Shown: positions 35,308-47,100 of the stretch, in pieces
Layout: every line of letters starts with the position of its first letter
Position numbering within the stretch: position 1 is the first letter of the stretch
DNA from: Immersiella caudata
Lineage: Eukaryota; Ascomycota; Sordariomycetes; Sordariales; Lasiosphaeriaceae
Direction of reading: 5' to 3'
DNA: 64,000 nt
Assembly (NCBI GenBank): GCA_030512335.1
Contig: JAULSU010000004.1
Coordinates: 4,092,001-4,156,000, forward strand
Position numbers and translations under genes: made by a program
The notes under the pieces: model-generated
What the model was told of the DNA's origin: nothing
Seen by the model: the letters and a program-made list of their open reading frames with translations, nothing else
Database searches by the model: none

Positions 35308-38028
35308 AAACAGTCCTGGCCAAGATACGAGGAGGTTACCATGGGAGAGAGACGGCTGGAACCAGGGTTTACATGACCTTCCAGGTTAGTCTGAATGACG
35401 AATGGATCTTGAGGTCTTAGCACTGCCGGAACGGAGAGGAGAGCAGATACCCGGTGTTTTATTATGGCGGTCTAGAATAGGCCTATGACGTCTGGTCATG
35501 TCAGTTGTCTTTGCAACACCCTGCAGACGGGTTATGGATTTCACTGGGAAAGTCTCGGAGTACGCGGTATAGAGGATTTTTCTGTTGGAATTGCAACCAT
35601 TGGTGGTACAAGATGCGACCACGCAGCGTGATTTGTCCTGTAACCCGCAGGCCACATGGCACCACAAGCAGCTTGAGGATCAATATCAAGAGATGTCCCG
35701 GTCTCGAGCCGGCCCCCCCCCCAGAGGCTTACGTGCTCGGGCGGCACGGTTCTAGACCCAATAACACGGTTAAATATGAAGGAAAACCCCCGGCTGCACT
35801 GTATTAGAGGGTGGGTATGTACCCCGGAAACGGTGTACCAGTCATTGATAATTAGATGAGGTAATTCCGACGACGAAGAAACAAGCAATCGCCATGGCGA
35901 GCAAGCTTTCTCGGCGAAACCTGGGGAGACGGGAGAGGCTCAACCCAGAGCGCCATCTGCCGGACTGTCGATTCGACCGCGTTCTTCCCCTCCAATTTGG
36001 TCGGCCGGGACGGGGAAAGTTGCGTGATGTTCGACGAAGACTAACCTGGGTGGGTTTTCCAACGAGCCGAACACGAGGCTAGAGAGATCGCGGGCAGCTG
36101 ATGTTTTCCGAGTTTGAGGGGATGATTCGAGGAGAGGATCCTGCGCTGGGGTTGACTGGAGCGGATCAGGGACTGGCATCTGCAAGCTCTGGGTCGGAGG
36201 CCGGGACGGTCGGCGTTATGTGTCGAGGCTGCTAGCGCTCGTGGAAGACTCCATAGCTCAGGCTGCTTTGGACATCCGCATCCCGAATCGGCACCGTGTG
36301 CGATGCTTGGTGCTGGGCCGGGAGAGGGCTGAGGTGGGGACACAAAAGGGGGTTTGTATTGCGCGGTGGATGAGCCGCCGAGAGCCGCCGAATCGACCGC
36401 CGCCGCCGTGCGATGCGAGGTGACGTGACGGTCCACCCGCAGGAAATCGAGCATCAGCTGCTATCAGCCCTCACGCTTCCTTTGCTGCCACGAGTTTGTG
36501 GCTGCTGCCGCAACTGTTTCCTCGTCAGGAAGCAAAGCACGGCGTCGGCCGCCATGCAGGAAACCCGGCAACTTCGCAGCCCGGCCGCTTGTGGGTTAGC
36601 AGGCTAGTTGCCTCCATTTTACTTCCCCGTCGCTGGGACTCGGTGCACGACCAGCAAAAGTGGTAGCGCATCCCAAATCGCAAAATACGACAAAACCAAA
36701 AGGCTGAAAAGACGATAGTAGCGGAGCAAAACATGGGAGTGGAGTAGCTGAAGGCGAGGTGAGAGCGTAGCCTCCAATAGTGGGAGAATAGCGGAGCAAC
36801 GAGGAGGTGCAATGGACTGGCCTTCGGGGTACCAATGCAAGTCAACGTCCCGCCAGCAGATCTTCCAGATTGGGTGCCCCAAGAGCCCCCCCACCTGCAG
36901 AAATCCCATCCACCTTCATCCACACAACCGTCTGATATTCACTCAAAATCCATCCGCCCGCGAAATTCAGTTCGGCAGCGCTGCGATGTGAAGGGATGGC
37001 TGCCATGTTCATCCAGATTGAGCACTTGTTAGCGGAAACTTTAGCCACCAGCTGTAATTCTCCCAATTTTTCTCGTCTTCTAAGCTGCCCCACCAAGCAG
37101 GCGATTCTGGATGCTGGGCCATTCCAGACGGCGCACACCGCCCTAAAAATGAAGCGGTCTCGTTGGTGGCTGCATCCGTCCATCTGCCCGGCTACCTAGC
37201 TTGTCTGCTTTGAATATCCAAGCCATCCATCTGCCGCCCATGAGCAAGAGACACCCACTCGGTTGCGGGGGGCTACCAGAGGAGCTTGGTTTTAGCAGGC
37301 GGGCACTACCTCGACCCACCGATCGACTCGTACCTCTCCATGCCAGGGCAGACTGGAACCCTCCATTCCTGGCGCGATGCCGGCACCCCCAAATCTCGAG
37401 CCTCACCTTGAACCACTCTTTGTCTCCCGGATGAAAATGGAGAATTACACAATGGAGACTCGCCTACCGCTGATCAGCACGGCCCACACACCCACCCACT
37501 ATCCTTGCACACCCTCGCCTGAGATCAAATCTGGCGGGGGCTTGGTTCAGGGGTCCTGACGCCAACTTTGGCTTGGCTCAACGCCTGCAGGCTGTGCGAA
37601 GCTGGAAACATCTGACGACTGCTGGACGGGACCATAACGCCAGCCTCCACCACCTCCCAGGGTCAAGCGCTTCTGTCAAGACTTTATGAGGGTGCATAAA
37701 CCCCTCTCCTCCCCCGGCCTCGTCCTGCTCGCTCTCACCTTTCCATCGTCAACCGCCAAAACCCATTGCTCCGCCGCTTCTGGTCTCCCGGAGCGTACCA
37801 CACTAAAACCTCGTGTTCGGAGGCTCCCGATCGCCCCCGTTCGCCCCCCCCCAACCGTTATAGAACCACCTCACCGACCTTCCTTGTGAGACCGCGGAGG
37901 CCCCCTTTTCTCACCTCAAAGCACGTCATCGCGTGATCAGCTTCACCACCAAGAAAGTCGCTGTCCAGCAGCTTTATTCTTCCTATCCCAGACGATATGA
38001 GCAGCTCTTCGACCTGCTCCCCTCAGCT
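35308..38028. other. intergenic upstream of the cyclin gene
   Basis: 2.7 kb between ENP1 and the cyclin. Frames of up to 137 codons are compositionally biased, overlapping and without domains. It should contain the ENP1 terminator, then promoter and leader of the cyclin gene. The last 400 bp is pyrimidine-rich, and an ATG at 37997 opens a short upstream ORF that overlaps the first in-frame cyclin ATG. Confidence 0.45.
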
Positions 38029-38050
38029 ATGCCCCAGCCGGCAACCCTGA
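37997..38050 (+). CDS. upstream ORF (17 codons) overlapping the cyclin start
   Basis: ATG at 37997 starts a 17-codon frame (MSSSSTCSPQLC...) that ends with TGA at 38048-38050. It is in another frame from the cyclin and overlaps its first ATG at 38029. If translated it would block initiation at 38029 and favour the ATG at 38113, which has the better context (ACCATGG). It is listed because position decides the start choice; whether it is translated is unknown. Confidence 0.4.
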   Translation: MSSSSTCSPQLCPSRQP

Positions 38051-39147
38051 AGATCCGCACGCACCCGGAACAGCAACAACGCCCTGCCGCTGCGTGCTAC
38101 TCGACGACCACCATGGCGAAACACCTCGAACCTGATTTCTCGGACGAGGATGACTTCGACGAAGAGTACTTCACTCGCACGTATCGGCCCCTGTCGAACC
38201 TTCCAACTCCTCCGCCCTCGTCACGCGACACATCGGCTGCCCAGAGCCCAAAGAGCCTCCTGGAAGATGGAGGTCTCCTCGACTCTGCACTGTTGGGTTG
38301 GTTCTCTCTCACAAAGTTTTCTCTCTGCGTTGTTCTAACGGCTTTCAATCCAGGGCCTGCGATTCACCTCGTAAACCTCATCCCCGCTGCCGCGTCCTTG
38401 GCACTCCCCTCTGTTTCACTTGTCCACGAAATGCTACTCCGTGCCGATCTGCCATTGGAAACGATTGCTCTCGCCGTTTGCATCTTGGATTCCCTCAGCG
38501 CTAGGTTCTCGCTCAATTGGCGGCTCCTGTGCCCGCTAGCCCAGCGCGACTCTGTGGACAACGCTTCCAAACGCCACACTTTCTCGGCCAGCCCAGCAGT
38601 GGGGCACCGGCCAACGAACTGCAACCAGCTGCATATTGACTGCGTCAATCCTGAAGTGATTATTCTGGCATCGCTAGTCATTGCCGTCAAGTTCCTGGAG
38701 GACCGCCATGCAGCGACCGGCTATTACCGCTTGGCTTGGGGGGACGACATGTGGACATCAGAGCAGCTCAATGTTACAGAGCGCTGCATCATGGAGAGTC
38801 TGGGCTATCGGATACTTCCACTTTGTGACCCCAGGCTGATAGCCGATGCTATGGACGACATGGACCGCGCCGGGAGGCAGGCCCTGCCGCCTCTTCACAA
38901 CAGCGACCAAGTGCCAGGACTAACACACGCGCGGTCTGTTAGCTCTGGAGGGAAAGCTGTGTTTGGCCTCGGCATGCAGCTGACACCGGTGGAGACACCT
39001 GTGTCTGAGAAGGGCCCAGCAAGCGTCAGCCAGCCCGTCGTAATTGACAGGAACATCCGCGACACGTTTCCGGGTCCTGCTCTTGTGCGTGATTCGTTGC
39101 GTCTCCCGACGATGAAGCGGAATAAGAGTTTTTACGATTCGGATTGA
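38029..39147 (+). CDS. PCL-type cyclin (Pho85/Cdk5-like kinase partner)
   Basis: Exons 38029-38296 and 38354-39147 give 353 aa. The 57-bp intron (GTTGGT donor, CTAAC branch point, CAG acceptor) is a multiple of three with no stop, so an unspliced form would also be open. The cyclin box runs from SVSLVHEMLLRADLPLETIALAV through ILDSLSARF, an insert of about 40 residues, VNPEVIILASLVIAVKFLEDR (the conserved cyclin helix with Lys-Phe-Leu-x-Asp), and WTSEQLNVTERCIMESLGYRI. This pattern resembles Pcl/Pas1-type G1 cyclins, possibly Pcl5, but I cannot assign an orthologue. The N-terminus is acidic (DFSDEDDFDEEYF) after a Gln/Pro-rich stretch. The start may instead be the strong-context ATG at 38113 (MAKHLEPDFS). 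It is convergent with pyrABCN. Confidence 0.78.
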   Translation: MPQPATLKIRTHPEQQQRPAAACYSTTTMAKHLEPDFSDEDDFDEEYFTRTYRPLSNLPTPPPSSRDTSAAQSPKSLLEDGGLLDSALLGWFSLTKFSLCVVLTAFNPGPAIHLVNLIPAAASLALPSVSLVHEMLLRADLPLETIALAVCILDSLSARFSLNWRLLCPLAQRDSVDNASKRHTFSASPAVGHRPTNCNQLHIDCVNPEVIILASLVIAVKFLEDRHAATGYYRLAWGDDMWTSEQLNVTERCIMESLGYRILPLCDPRLIADAMDDMDRAGRQALPPLHNSDQVPGLTHARSVSSGGKAVFGLGMQLTPVETPVSEKGPASVSQPVVIDRNIRDTFPGPALVRDSLRLPTMKRNKSFYDSD

Positions 39148-40270
39148 GCAGCGAGGGATGCGATATACCCATTATACCCCTTGGCTTAACATCTCGTTTA
39201 CAGGGCAGTTGTATATTTTGCTTCTCGGTCATCACCTTTTCGACCTTATTCTACTGGCTGGCTGGAGGGTCGTTTGCTGTGGTCCCTATCGAGGATACTT
39301 TCGTCCAGTTGTTGGATTTCAGCGCTAATCTGCTCTCTTTCCATCCCTACGTCATTATCTTTTAAGCATTGTTCGGTACCGAGGTCGCATTGGCGGGACG
39401 GGTCAGGTGGCGTTGGCCTAAGGCGCAAGCATTTTTATCCACTTCATCAAATATGATCGATATATCCTTTCCCTATTCCGGTTCAAAGTCGCTCGTGTGC
39501 GATGAACATTGAATCGAAGGGAGAGAAAGCAAAGAACGGACAGTGGAGGGGGCGGGAAAACAAGTTGGTGGCTGAGCAGACCGCAGCAAACATGGATGAT
39601 AGCAGCCCCTTTTCCTCTTGACAAGGAACTGCCGTCAAAGACTTTGCAGGATAGAGAATGGGGAAACGTTAAAGTTCTTGCTGATAGCTTCAGCATTAAT
39701 ACCCCGTATATTGTAATCCTGTAATCTTGCGATAAGACTATAATCGTTTTGGAGACATATAGAGTGACCCTCATCCTCGATCCTTACCGCAGTTGGCACT
39801 TGGAGAAAGTTCAAGTAACCGAGGGTATCTGTGCTGTGCAAGCTGAAGAGCGACAAACGACCAGACCGACGGAATACACGACACGCGAATACGTATACGA
39901 CTAAAGACATGATATATATTCTAAATAAATACATTACAATACAACAAATGTATCAAACATACATACGTATGATGTACATTAACCCCAAAAATTCACCAGA
40001 TGCGCCAAATCCAACAGCGTGAGCTGTCTGTCATGCAATGGTCTACGGCAGTTGTTTATAGATGTGCGTGGTGTCCGAGAAAAGGCAAAAAGATTCTATC
40101 TCACTTTTGACCACTTACTTCCGATGCAAATCGCTCACAGTCTCCCCATATATAAGAGAAAAAAGACAAAATCAAATGACCACACAAAGGAACTTTTCCA
40201 TTGCCGTTTCATAAAAGTAGATTGCTGTTTCGCCGGATTGTGAAAATCTCGTCAATTCCACCGCGCTCGC
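39148..40270. other. convergent 3' intergenic region, partly AT-rich
   Basis: 1.1 kb between the converging cyclin and pyrABCN genes. The stretch about 39890-39990 is AT-rich, with TATATATTCTAAATAAAT and repeated ACATAC/ATACGTAT steps, and ATATATAAG lies near 40150. These fit 3' end formation signals for both genes. No coding signal. Confidence 0.5.
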
Positions 40271-43200
40271 TCAACCAGACATGACCAAGGCCAGGAGCGC
40301 CATGCGGCAGTACAGACCATGTCTCATCTAGAGGGCTGTTAGCAAACATTTCCGCAAAGGAAAGACGGGGGAACTCACCTGTCTGAAGTACGCCGCCCGA
40401 TCGTCAGTGTCGACCTCCTCGGCCACCTCCTCGTTCCTTGGCAGAGGATGCAAGATAATCATATTGCTCTTGGCATGCTTCAGGGTGCTGTTGTCGATGC
40501 GGTAAGAATCCTTGACCTGCTCAAACTCAGCGAGATCAGGGAACCTCTCCTTTTGCACGCGAGTGCAGTAGAGGACGTCGCTTCTGGCCAGGACCTCGGG
40601 CGTCAAAGTCTCGGACTCGCATAGCAGCTGGTCTGCGCTCTTCAGCTGAGCGCGGACATCATCAGGTAGCTGCAGAGACTTCGGCGAGACCAGCTGAACC
40701 TTCACCTGGTAGTGACGGAGGAGGTAGATGAGCGAGTGGACAGGTCGTCCGTACAGGAGGTCTCCCACGAATGTGATTGTGAGGCCCTGGACCGTACCGA
40801 GTTCCTCGCGAATGGTGAATAGATCGAGGAAGGCCTGAGTCGGATGCTCCTTGCTGCCGTTTCCACCATTGATGACGGGCACGGTACTGAACGTCTTGGC
40901 AACGTCGACCGACTTCTCGTCAGGGTGACGGAGGACGATTGCATCTCCGTAGCAGCCCAATGTCCGCAGGGTATCCTGGAGAGTCTCGCCCTTCTGGACT
41001 GACGAATGGGAAGTAGAGATTGCGATAGTCCTGCCGCCAAGGCGTTGCATGGCAGCGTCAAAAGAAGCAGATGTCCTCGTTGAGGGCTCGTAGAACAGCG
41101 TGCAAAGCAGGCGCCCATTCAAAATATTGAGCACACCTTCACGCTGGACGCCAAGACGCATCTCTGTTGCCACGGTGAAAAGCAAGTGCAAATCAGCCCG
41201 AGTGTACTGCTTCACCGAAAGCACGTGTGACTTCTTGAATAGCGAAGGGGCGGAAAGCAAGTCGTGGAGATCCGTATTGGCTATGGGCTGCATGGGGAAG
41301 GAAGCAAGGTCTTCCATGAGCGGCCGTCGAGGAGTTGGTGAAGTCAGAGAGTGTGTGTGGTCGATTGTTTTGGGTCTGGTAGATGACGGCCGCGATCCAA
41401 AAAGGGATGTGCGCCGGCCGATGTGAGGGCTATCTGGCTGCATGGGTCTCATGGACGGCGATGCAACAGATGCAGGTGATGGCAGTGCGCCATGAGTCGA
41501 CATGTCTTTACCCAGAGGAGGCACTGGCAAAAGTTTACCATCGAGACAGACGACACGGTTTTGCAAAGTGACGCGCTGCACCGCACCTCTCATGGTCTTA
41601 CCAGAGAAAGGCGACCAGAACTCGGTCTCAGCGACAGTGTAGGGACGATCGATCTCCACCTCAAGAGTCGTGCCAACCTGCTCGTGGAGCTCAAAAATCT
41701 CCACGGGGTTGTCGTGGAGACGGGTCTTGATGTCTTCGAGGGTCAGCTTACCCTCTGTGACCGAAGTCAAGAGCAGAGGAAGAGCGTCCTCAATTCCGAG
41801 GGTGACATTGATGGACTTCTCCAGGAAATGGGCCAGGTTGTACGGCAAACTGCCAATTGAGAAGATATCAATTGTCTCCAGGTGCTCCCAGAGAGCAGCC
41901 TGGTCCTCGGCGGTGGGCAAGTGTTCGCAGCCCGGGTAGTCCTTCTGCGAAAGGTAGAGCGCGTAGATGGAGACATCGCAGGTGACCTTGAGCCCCTTCT
42001 GCTTTCCTAGCGCAATGAGTTTGATATCATCCTTGGTCGTCACGGCAGTGACGTGGATGCGGCGGTTGTGAAGGCTCGCAAGGAGGAGAATGGAGGCTAG
42101 GTGAGTGGTCCTAGCATCCGTGATAATTGGCTTATGCGTCGGCCAAGCGTCGAAATGGGCCTCGACAGTCGCTACCGCGCCGATGTTGTCAGACAGGTGA
42201 TGGAACGGAATAAACAGTGATCCGACCTCCCCAGCGACAAGACTGATTTGATTGGCATTGGTCGACGTAGCGCTGATGGAGAAGTTAAAGTCGCAGTAGT
42301 TGCCGCTCTTCGTGTTCTGCTGTGCCGTCTTGAGCGTGATGGCGTCAATGATAGAACCTTCCCGGCCAACTGGCATGACACGAATCATGCTGAAGCCAGC
42401 GGCGATGGAAGCCTTAGTAACACTCTCCAGATCGCTGCTTGCCGTGGAAACGAGTCCCGGTACAAAGGCTGCGATGTTGATAAGGCCTGGGAGTTGAACA
42501 GTACGGTGGCTTGTCTGGTAGTCGCGAACGCTGATCTCAAGGTCGAAATGTCTGGCGATCGCCTCAACCAAGATCTTGGCGTTCTTGACATTGGTGACCA
42601 GCGGGATCTGATAGTCAACGGCCATACGACGAGTTTGATAGCCCTTACTCATGTAGTTTGCCGGGCGCCGGTACTTATTATTTGAGGGCAGGTTGATATA
42701 GAGGTCGATCATATTCTTCGCCAGATGCTGCGTTAGGGAGAACTCCGACTTCTGGTCATTCTCATCGGGCCCAAGGACCTCGAGATACTGCACAGGGATG
42801 CCGTGCTCCTGCAGGAAGTCGGCAGTTCCTGAGGTGGCGAACAGCTTGTAGCCCAGCTGCTGCAACTTGGCAACGGACGGGAGCATCTCCTTCTTGTCCT
42901 TGTAGCTTCCAATAGAAAGTAGGATGTTGCTCTTGGGAATCTTGAAGCCGGTCGACATCAGAGCCTTTAAGTACGCCTCATACTTGTCAGATCCAAATGA
43001 GGCGACCTCACCCGTCGATGCCATCTCGACACCCAAGACGGGGTCGGCACCAGACAAGCGCGAGAAGCTGAACTGGGGCACCTTCACGCCAACGCAGTTG
43101 GCGGGGCGCTCAACAGGAGGGTATTCTTCGAAGTCGACGTCCATGATAGCCTTCGTCGCCATCTCGATGAGATCTACGCCCATGACCTTCGAGACGAATG

Positions 43201-46200
43201 GGAACGAGCGAGAGGCCCGGACGTTGCACTCGATGACCTTGATGTCGTTGTCCTTTGCGATGAACTGGATGTTGAAAGGGCCAGTAACATTGAGGGCGCT
43301 TCCAATCTTGCGAGTAGCTTCCTCGATTCGTCGAATGGTCGTCTGCTCTAGATCATGGGGAGGCAGGATGAGAGTGGCGTCGCCAGAGTGGACGCCGGCG
43401 TTTTCGACGTGTTCCGAAATGAAGTGTCCAACGACCTTGCCGTTCTTCGCCACAGCGTCCATCTCAATCTCCTTGGCATTCTCAATGTACTTGGTGATCA
43501 CGACCGGATGCTCACGGGAGACCTCAGCTGCTTGCGCCAAGTACGACTCGAGATCCGCTTCGGAATATACCGTGTTCATGGCAGCGCCCGAAAGGACGTA
43601 CGATGGGCGAACCAGAACGGGGTACGACACCGCCTGGCAGAAGGTCTTTGCTTCCTCGAAGCTGGTGAGTTCCTTCCACCTCGGCTGATCCACACCGATT
43701 CTGTCGAGAAGGCGAGAGAACTTGTACCTGTTTTCGGCCGTGTCGATCATTTCGGGCGATGTGCCGAGAACCTTGACACCCGAGCGCAGCAGAGGAAGAG
43801 CAATGTTGTTCGGGGTCTGGCCACCCATGGCACCCAGCACTCCCATGGAGCCCTCGAGTTGGTAGATGTCAAGCACGGTCTCCAGGTTGATATTCTCGAA
43901 ATAGAGCTTGTCTGCTTCATCGTAGTCCGTGCTCACAGTCTCTGGGTTGTAATTGACCATGATTGTCTTGCGTCCGATGTCACGAAGGGTGCGGATAGCT
44001 CTGACCGAGCACCAGTCAAATTCAACAGACGAGCCGATGCGGTATACACCGGATCCAAGGACCATGACACCGTGATCTTCAAAGGTGATGTCATGCTCGC
44101 TAGCGTTGTAGGTGAGATAGAGATAGTTTGTGAACGCAGGGAACTCGGCAGCAACGGTGTCAATCTGCTTCACGTAGGGGATGATCCCGGCTTCAGTTCG
44201 CAGGCGGCGCACCGCGAGCTCGTTGGAGTCCCAGAACTTTGCGAGCTGGCGGTCGCAGAAACCAAGCTGCTTGGCTTGCATGAGAAGATCGGGGCGGCCG
44301 ACGATGTCCGCTGTAGTGTAGGTGGTCATCTTCTTGCCAAAGTCGCTCAACCCCTTGAGCTTGTGCAGGAACCACTTGTCAATCTTGGTCAGCTCCCAGA
44401 TCCTGTCAACCGAGTAGCCTGCATGCATAGCGTTGGCAATCGCGAACAGGCGCTGATCCGATGGGGTCTGGAGCTCGTCGTCTATCGAAACCAGTGCCTT
44501 GGTCTCGTTAAAGCCCAGGTTGTGAAAATCGATGGCCCGAATAGCTTTTTGGATCGCCTCTTCGAATGTCCTGCCAATGCTCATCACCTCACCGACACTC
44601 TTCATGGACGAGCCAAGCTGAGTGGAAACGCGGGTGAACTTCTTGAGATCCCAACGCGGCATCTTGACAACCACGTAGTCAAGAGACGGCTCGAAACAGG
44701 CACAAGTAACCTTTGTGACGGAGTTTGAAATCTCTTTGAGGGGAATTCCGAGACCCAGCTTCGCCGCAATGAACGCTAGCGGGTACCCAGTGGCCTTGGA
44801 CGCCAGTGCAGAAGATCGCGAAAGTCTGGCGTTGACCTCGATGATGCAATACTCCTTGGAGAAGGGGTTGAGGGCATACTGAATATTGCACTCGCCCACA
44901 ACGCCGAGGTGGCGAATGACGTTGACGGCAGTGGTGCGAAGCATGTTGTAGTCCTCATCCGAAAGAGTCTGTGACGGCGCAACGACAATGGAGTCGCCAG
45001 TGTGAATGCCAAGCGGGTCGAAGTTCTCCATGTTACAGACCGTAATGCAGTTGTCTTGGGCGTCTCTGACAACTTCATACTCAATCTCCTTCCACCCCTT
45101 CATGCTGCGCTCGATGAGAACCTGGGGACTGGCGGCCAGGGCCTTGTTGCATAGGTCCACAAGTTCGGCCTCGTTATTGGCAAAACCGCTACCGAGACCT
45201 CCAAGGGCATACGCAGCTCGAACGATGACAGGGAAACCGATACCCTTGACGACGCGCAACGCCTCCTCAACACTGTTGGCAGTGGCCGACTTGGCACACT
45301 TCTCGCCAATTGACTCCATGCTCCGAGCAAAGAGCTCGCGATCCTCAGTCGTGATGATAGTGTCAATGGGGGTGCCGAGGACCTTGACGCCCAACCCCTC
45401 AAACTCATCCTTTAGCTGAATACCGACTGACAGAGCAGTCTGGCCACCAAAGGTGCAGTAAATTGCATCGGGCCTCTCGTACAAGATAACTTTGCGCACG
45501 AACTCGGCGTTGACGGGAAGAAAGTACACCTTGTCGGCCAGACCCTTCGATGTCTGGATGGTGGCGATGTTAGGGTTGATGAGTACGGTGTAGATACCCT
45601 CCTCCTTCAAGGCCTTGATGGCTTGGCTGCCAGAGTAGTCGAATTCGCCAGCCTGGCCAATGCTGAGACCGCCACTTCCGAGGACCAAAACCTTTTTGAC
45701 ATGGACGCGGGGGTGCGCAAGGTTGTTCTCCTCGACTGTGCCACCAGGAAACTCCACAGGCTTCTCCAGGAGGCTCTTGTCCGCAGCGCACTTTGCGACA
45801 GTGCTGATGAACACGTCAAAGAGAAACTCGGTATCCCGAGGCCCAGGTGTGCTCTCCGGGTGGAACTGCACACTGAAGTAGGGCTTGTCGACATGCATGA
45901 TACCTTCGTTGCTGCCATCGTTGGCGTTGACGAAAAGCTCCTTCCACCCGGGGGGAAGGCTCGTGGCGTCGACGGCGAAGCCGTGGTTTTGGGATGTAAT
46001 ATGGCACTTTCCAGTAACCATGCTAGTGCAGGGGATGTTGTGGCCACGATTTCCAAACTTCATTTTAGTAGTCTGAGCTCCGGCGGCTCTGGCGAGAAGC
46101 TGGTGGCCGAGACAGATACCGAACACGGGTGTGCTGTTTGCGAAAAGGGCCTGAGAGATGCGCTCCACGGTTTCCTGCACTACGGAGGGGTCACCAGGGC

Positions 46201-47100
46201 CGTTCGATATGAACAGGCCGTCATAGTCGTCTCCGGCCAGCTTTGGGAAATCATAGTCCCAAGGGCACACCAAAACCTCAACACCGCGCTTCAGGAAGCA
46301 CCTCAGCTGATTGTACTTCATGCCGACATCGACGCAGAGGATACGGATCGGACGTCCGGAGGGATGCTTAAGGGCAGACCCTTCGGTTGGGCGGTAAAGT
46401 TTCGGAATCTTGATCGATACTAAGAGGGGATGAGCATATATTCGACTGGAATGTCTCCTTGAAACTCACCCTCCGCTACGAGATTCATCTTATTAGGGTT
46501 GACCCACTCAACCGAGTCGAAGTACTCTTTCCATATCTCGGGATCTTTCTGGAAAGGGGTGAGAGGCGAGTTGCCGTTTACGACCCCGTTGGTCAGTTCC
46601 TGCTTTTGCTGCAGCATCCGGCCGAGCATGCTGCCCTTCTCGCGGATCCGCTTGGTGAGGGCGCGCGTGTCGACGCCGTACATGGCCGGGACACCCTGCT
46701 CCTTCAGCCATGTTCCGAGAGACGACGTTGCGAGAAAATGAGAGAAGTCTTCGCCCGAGTAGGAAGCCGTAACGAGACCGGCGATGTGGATTTGGGACGA
46801 CTCGAAGTGCGCTGGGAGGTCGCCAAGCAGCTCATCGAGCGTCTCCCTCGATGGGACGCCGTAGTTACCAACGAGGGGGAATGTGATGACGAGAATCTGG
46901 CCACGGTACGAGGGGTCGGTGACGGATTCGGGATACCCTACCATACCCGTCTGAAAGACGAGCTCTCCGGCAATGCTCTTTGGCGCGCCGAAGCTGTAGC
47001 CCTGGTAGACGGTGCCGTCCTCCAGCTCCAGGCAGATCATGCCGTCGCTCTTGGTGCCGCCAATTGGTACCGAGGCGGGGAGATAGACCATGGACGCCAT
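40271..47100 (-). CDS. pyrABCN: pyrABCN: glutamine-dependent carbamoyl-phosphate synthase / aspartate transcarbamoylase fusion
   Basis: Catalyses the first two steps of de novo pyrimidine synthesis (URA2/pyr-3 type). Exons 46470-47100, 40379-46419 and 40271-40327 give 2242 aa; introns 46420-46469 and 40328-40378 have GTGAGT/TAG ends, and the last exon (MRHGLYCRMALLALVMSG) restores the normal ATCase C-terminus. In order: CPSase small subunit (GMICLELEDGTVYQGYSFG); glutaminase with catalytic Cys313 in FGICLGHQ and His397/Glu399 in VQFHPES; two ATP-grasp CPSase halves (SGGLSIGQAGEFDYSG; PYVLSGAAM); the regulatory MGS-like region (LFATSGTADFLQEHGI); a dihydroorotase-like domain; a linker rich in Ser/Pro; and ATCase with YEPSTRTSASF and HPTQAFLDL. 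In the DHOase-like part the metal-binding His-x-His is absent (LPGLINIAAFVPG), as in other fungal URA2-type proteins, so a separate DHOase is expected. UTP feedback on the CPSase part is the family rule. Confidence 0.97.

Noticed and set aside
43355..44728. 457-codon open frame on the plus strand
   Set aside because: It lies wholly antisense within the pyrABCN CPSase region; a shadow of GC-rich third codon positions, with no domain of its own.
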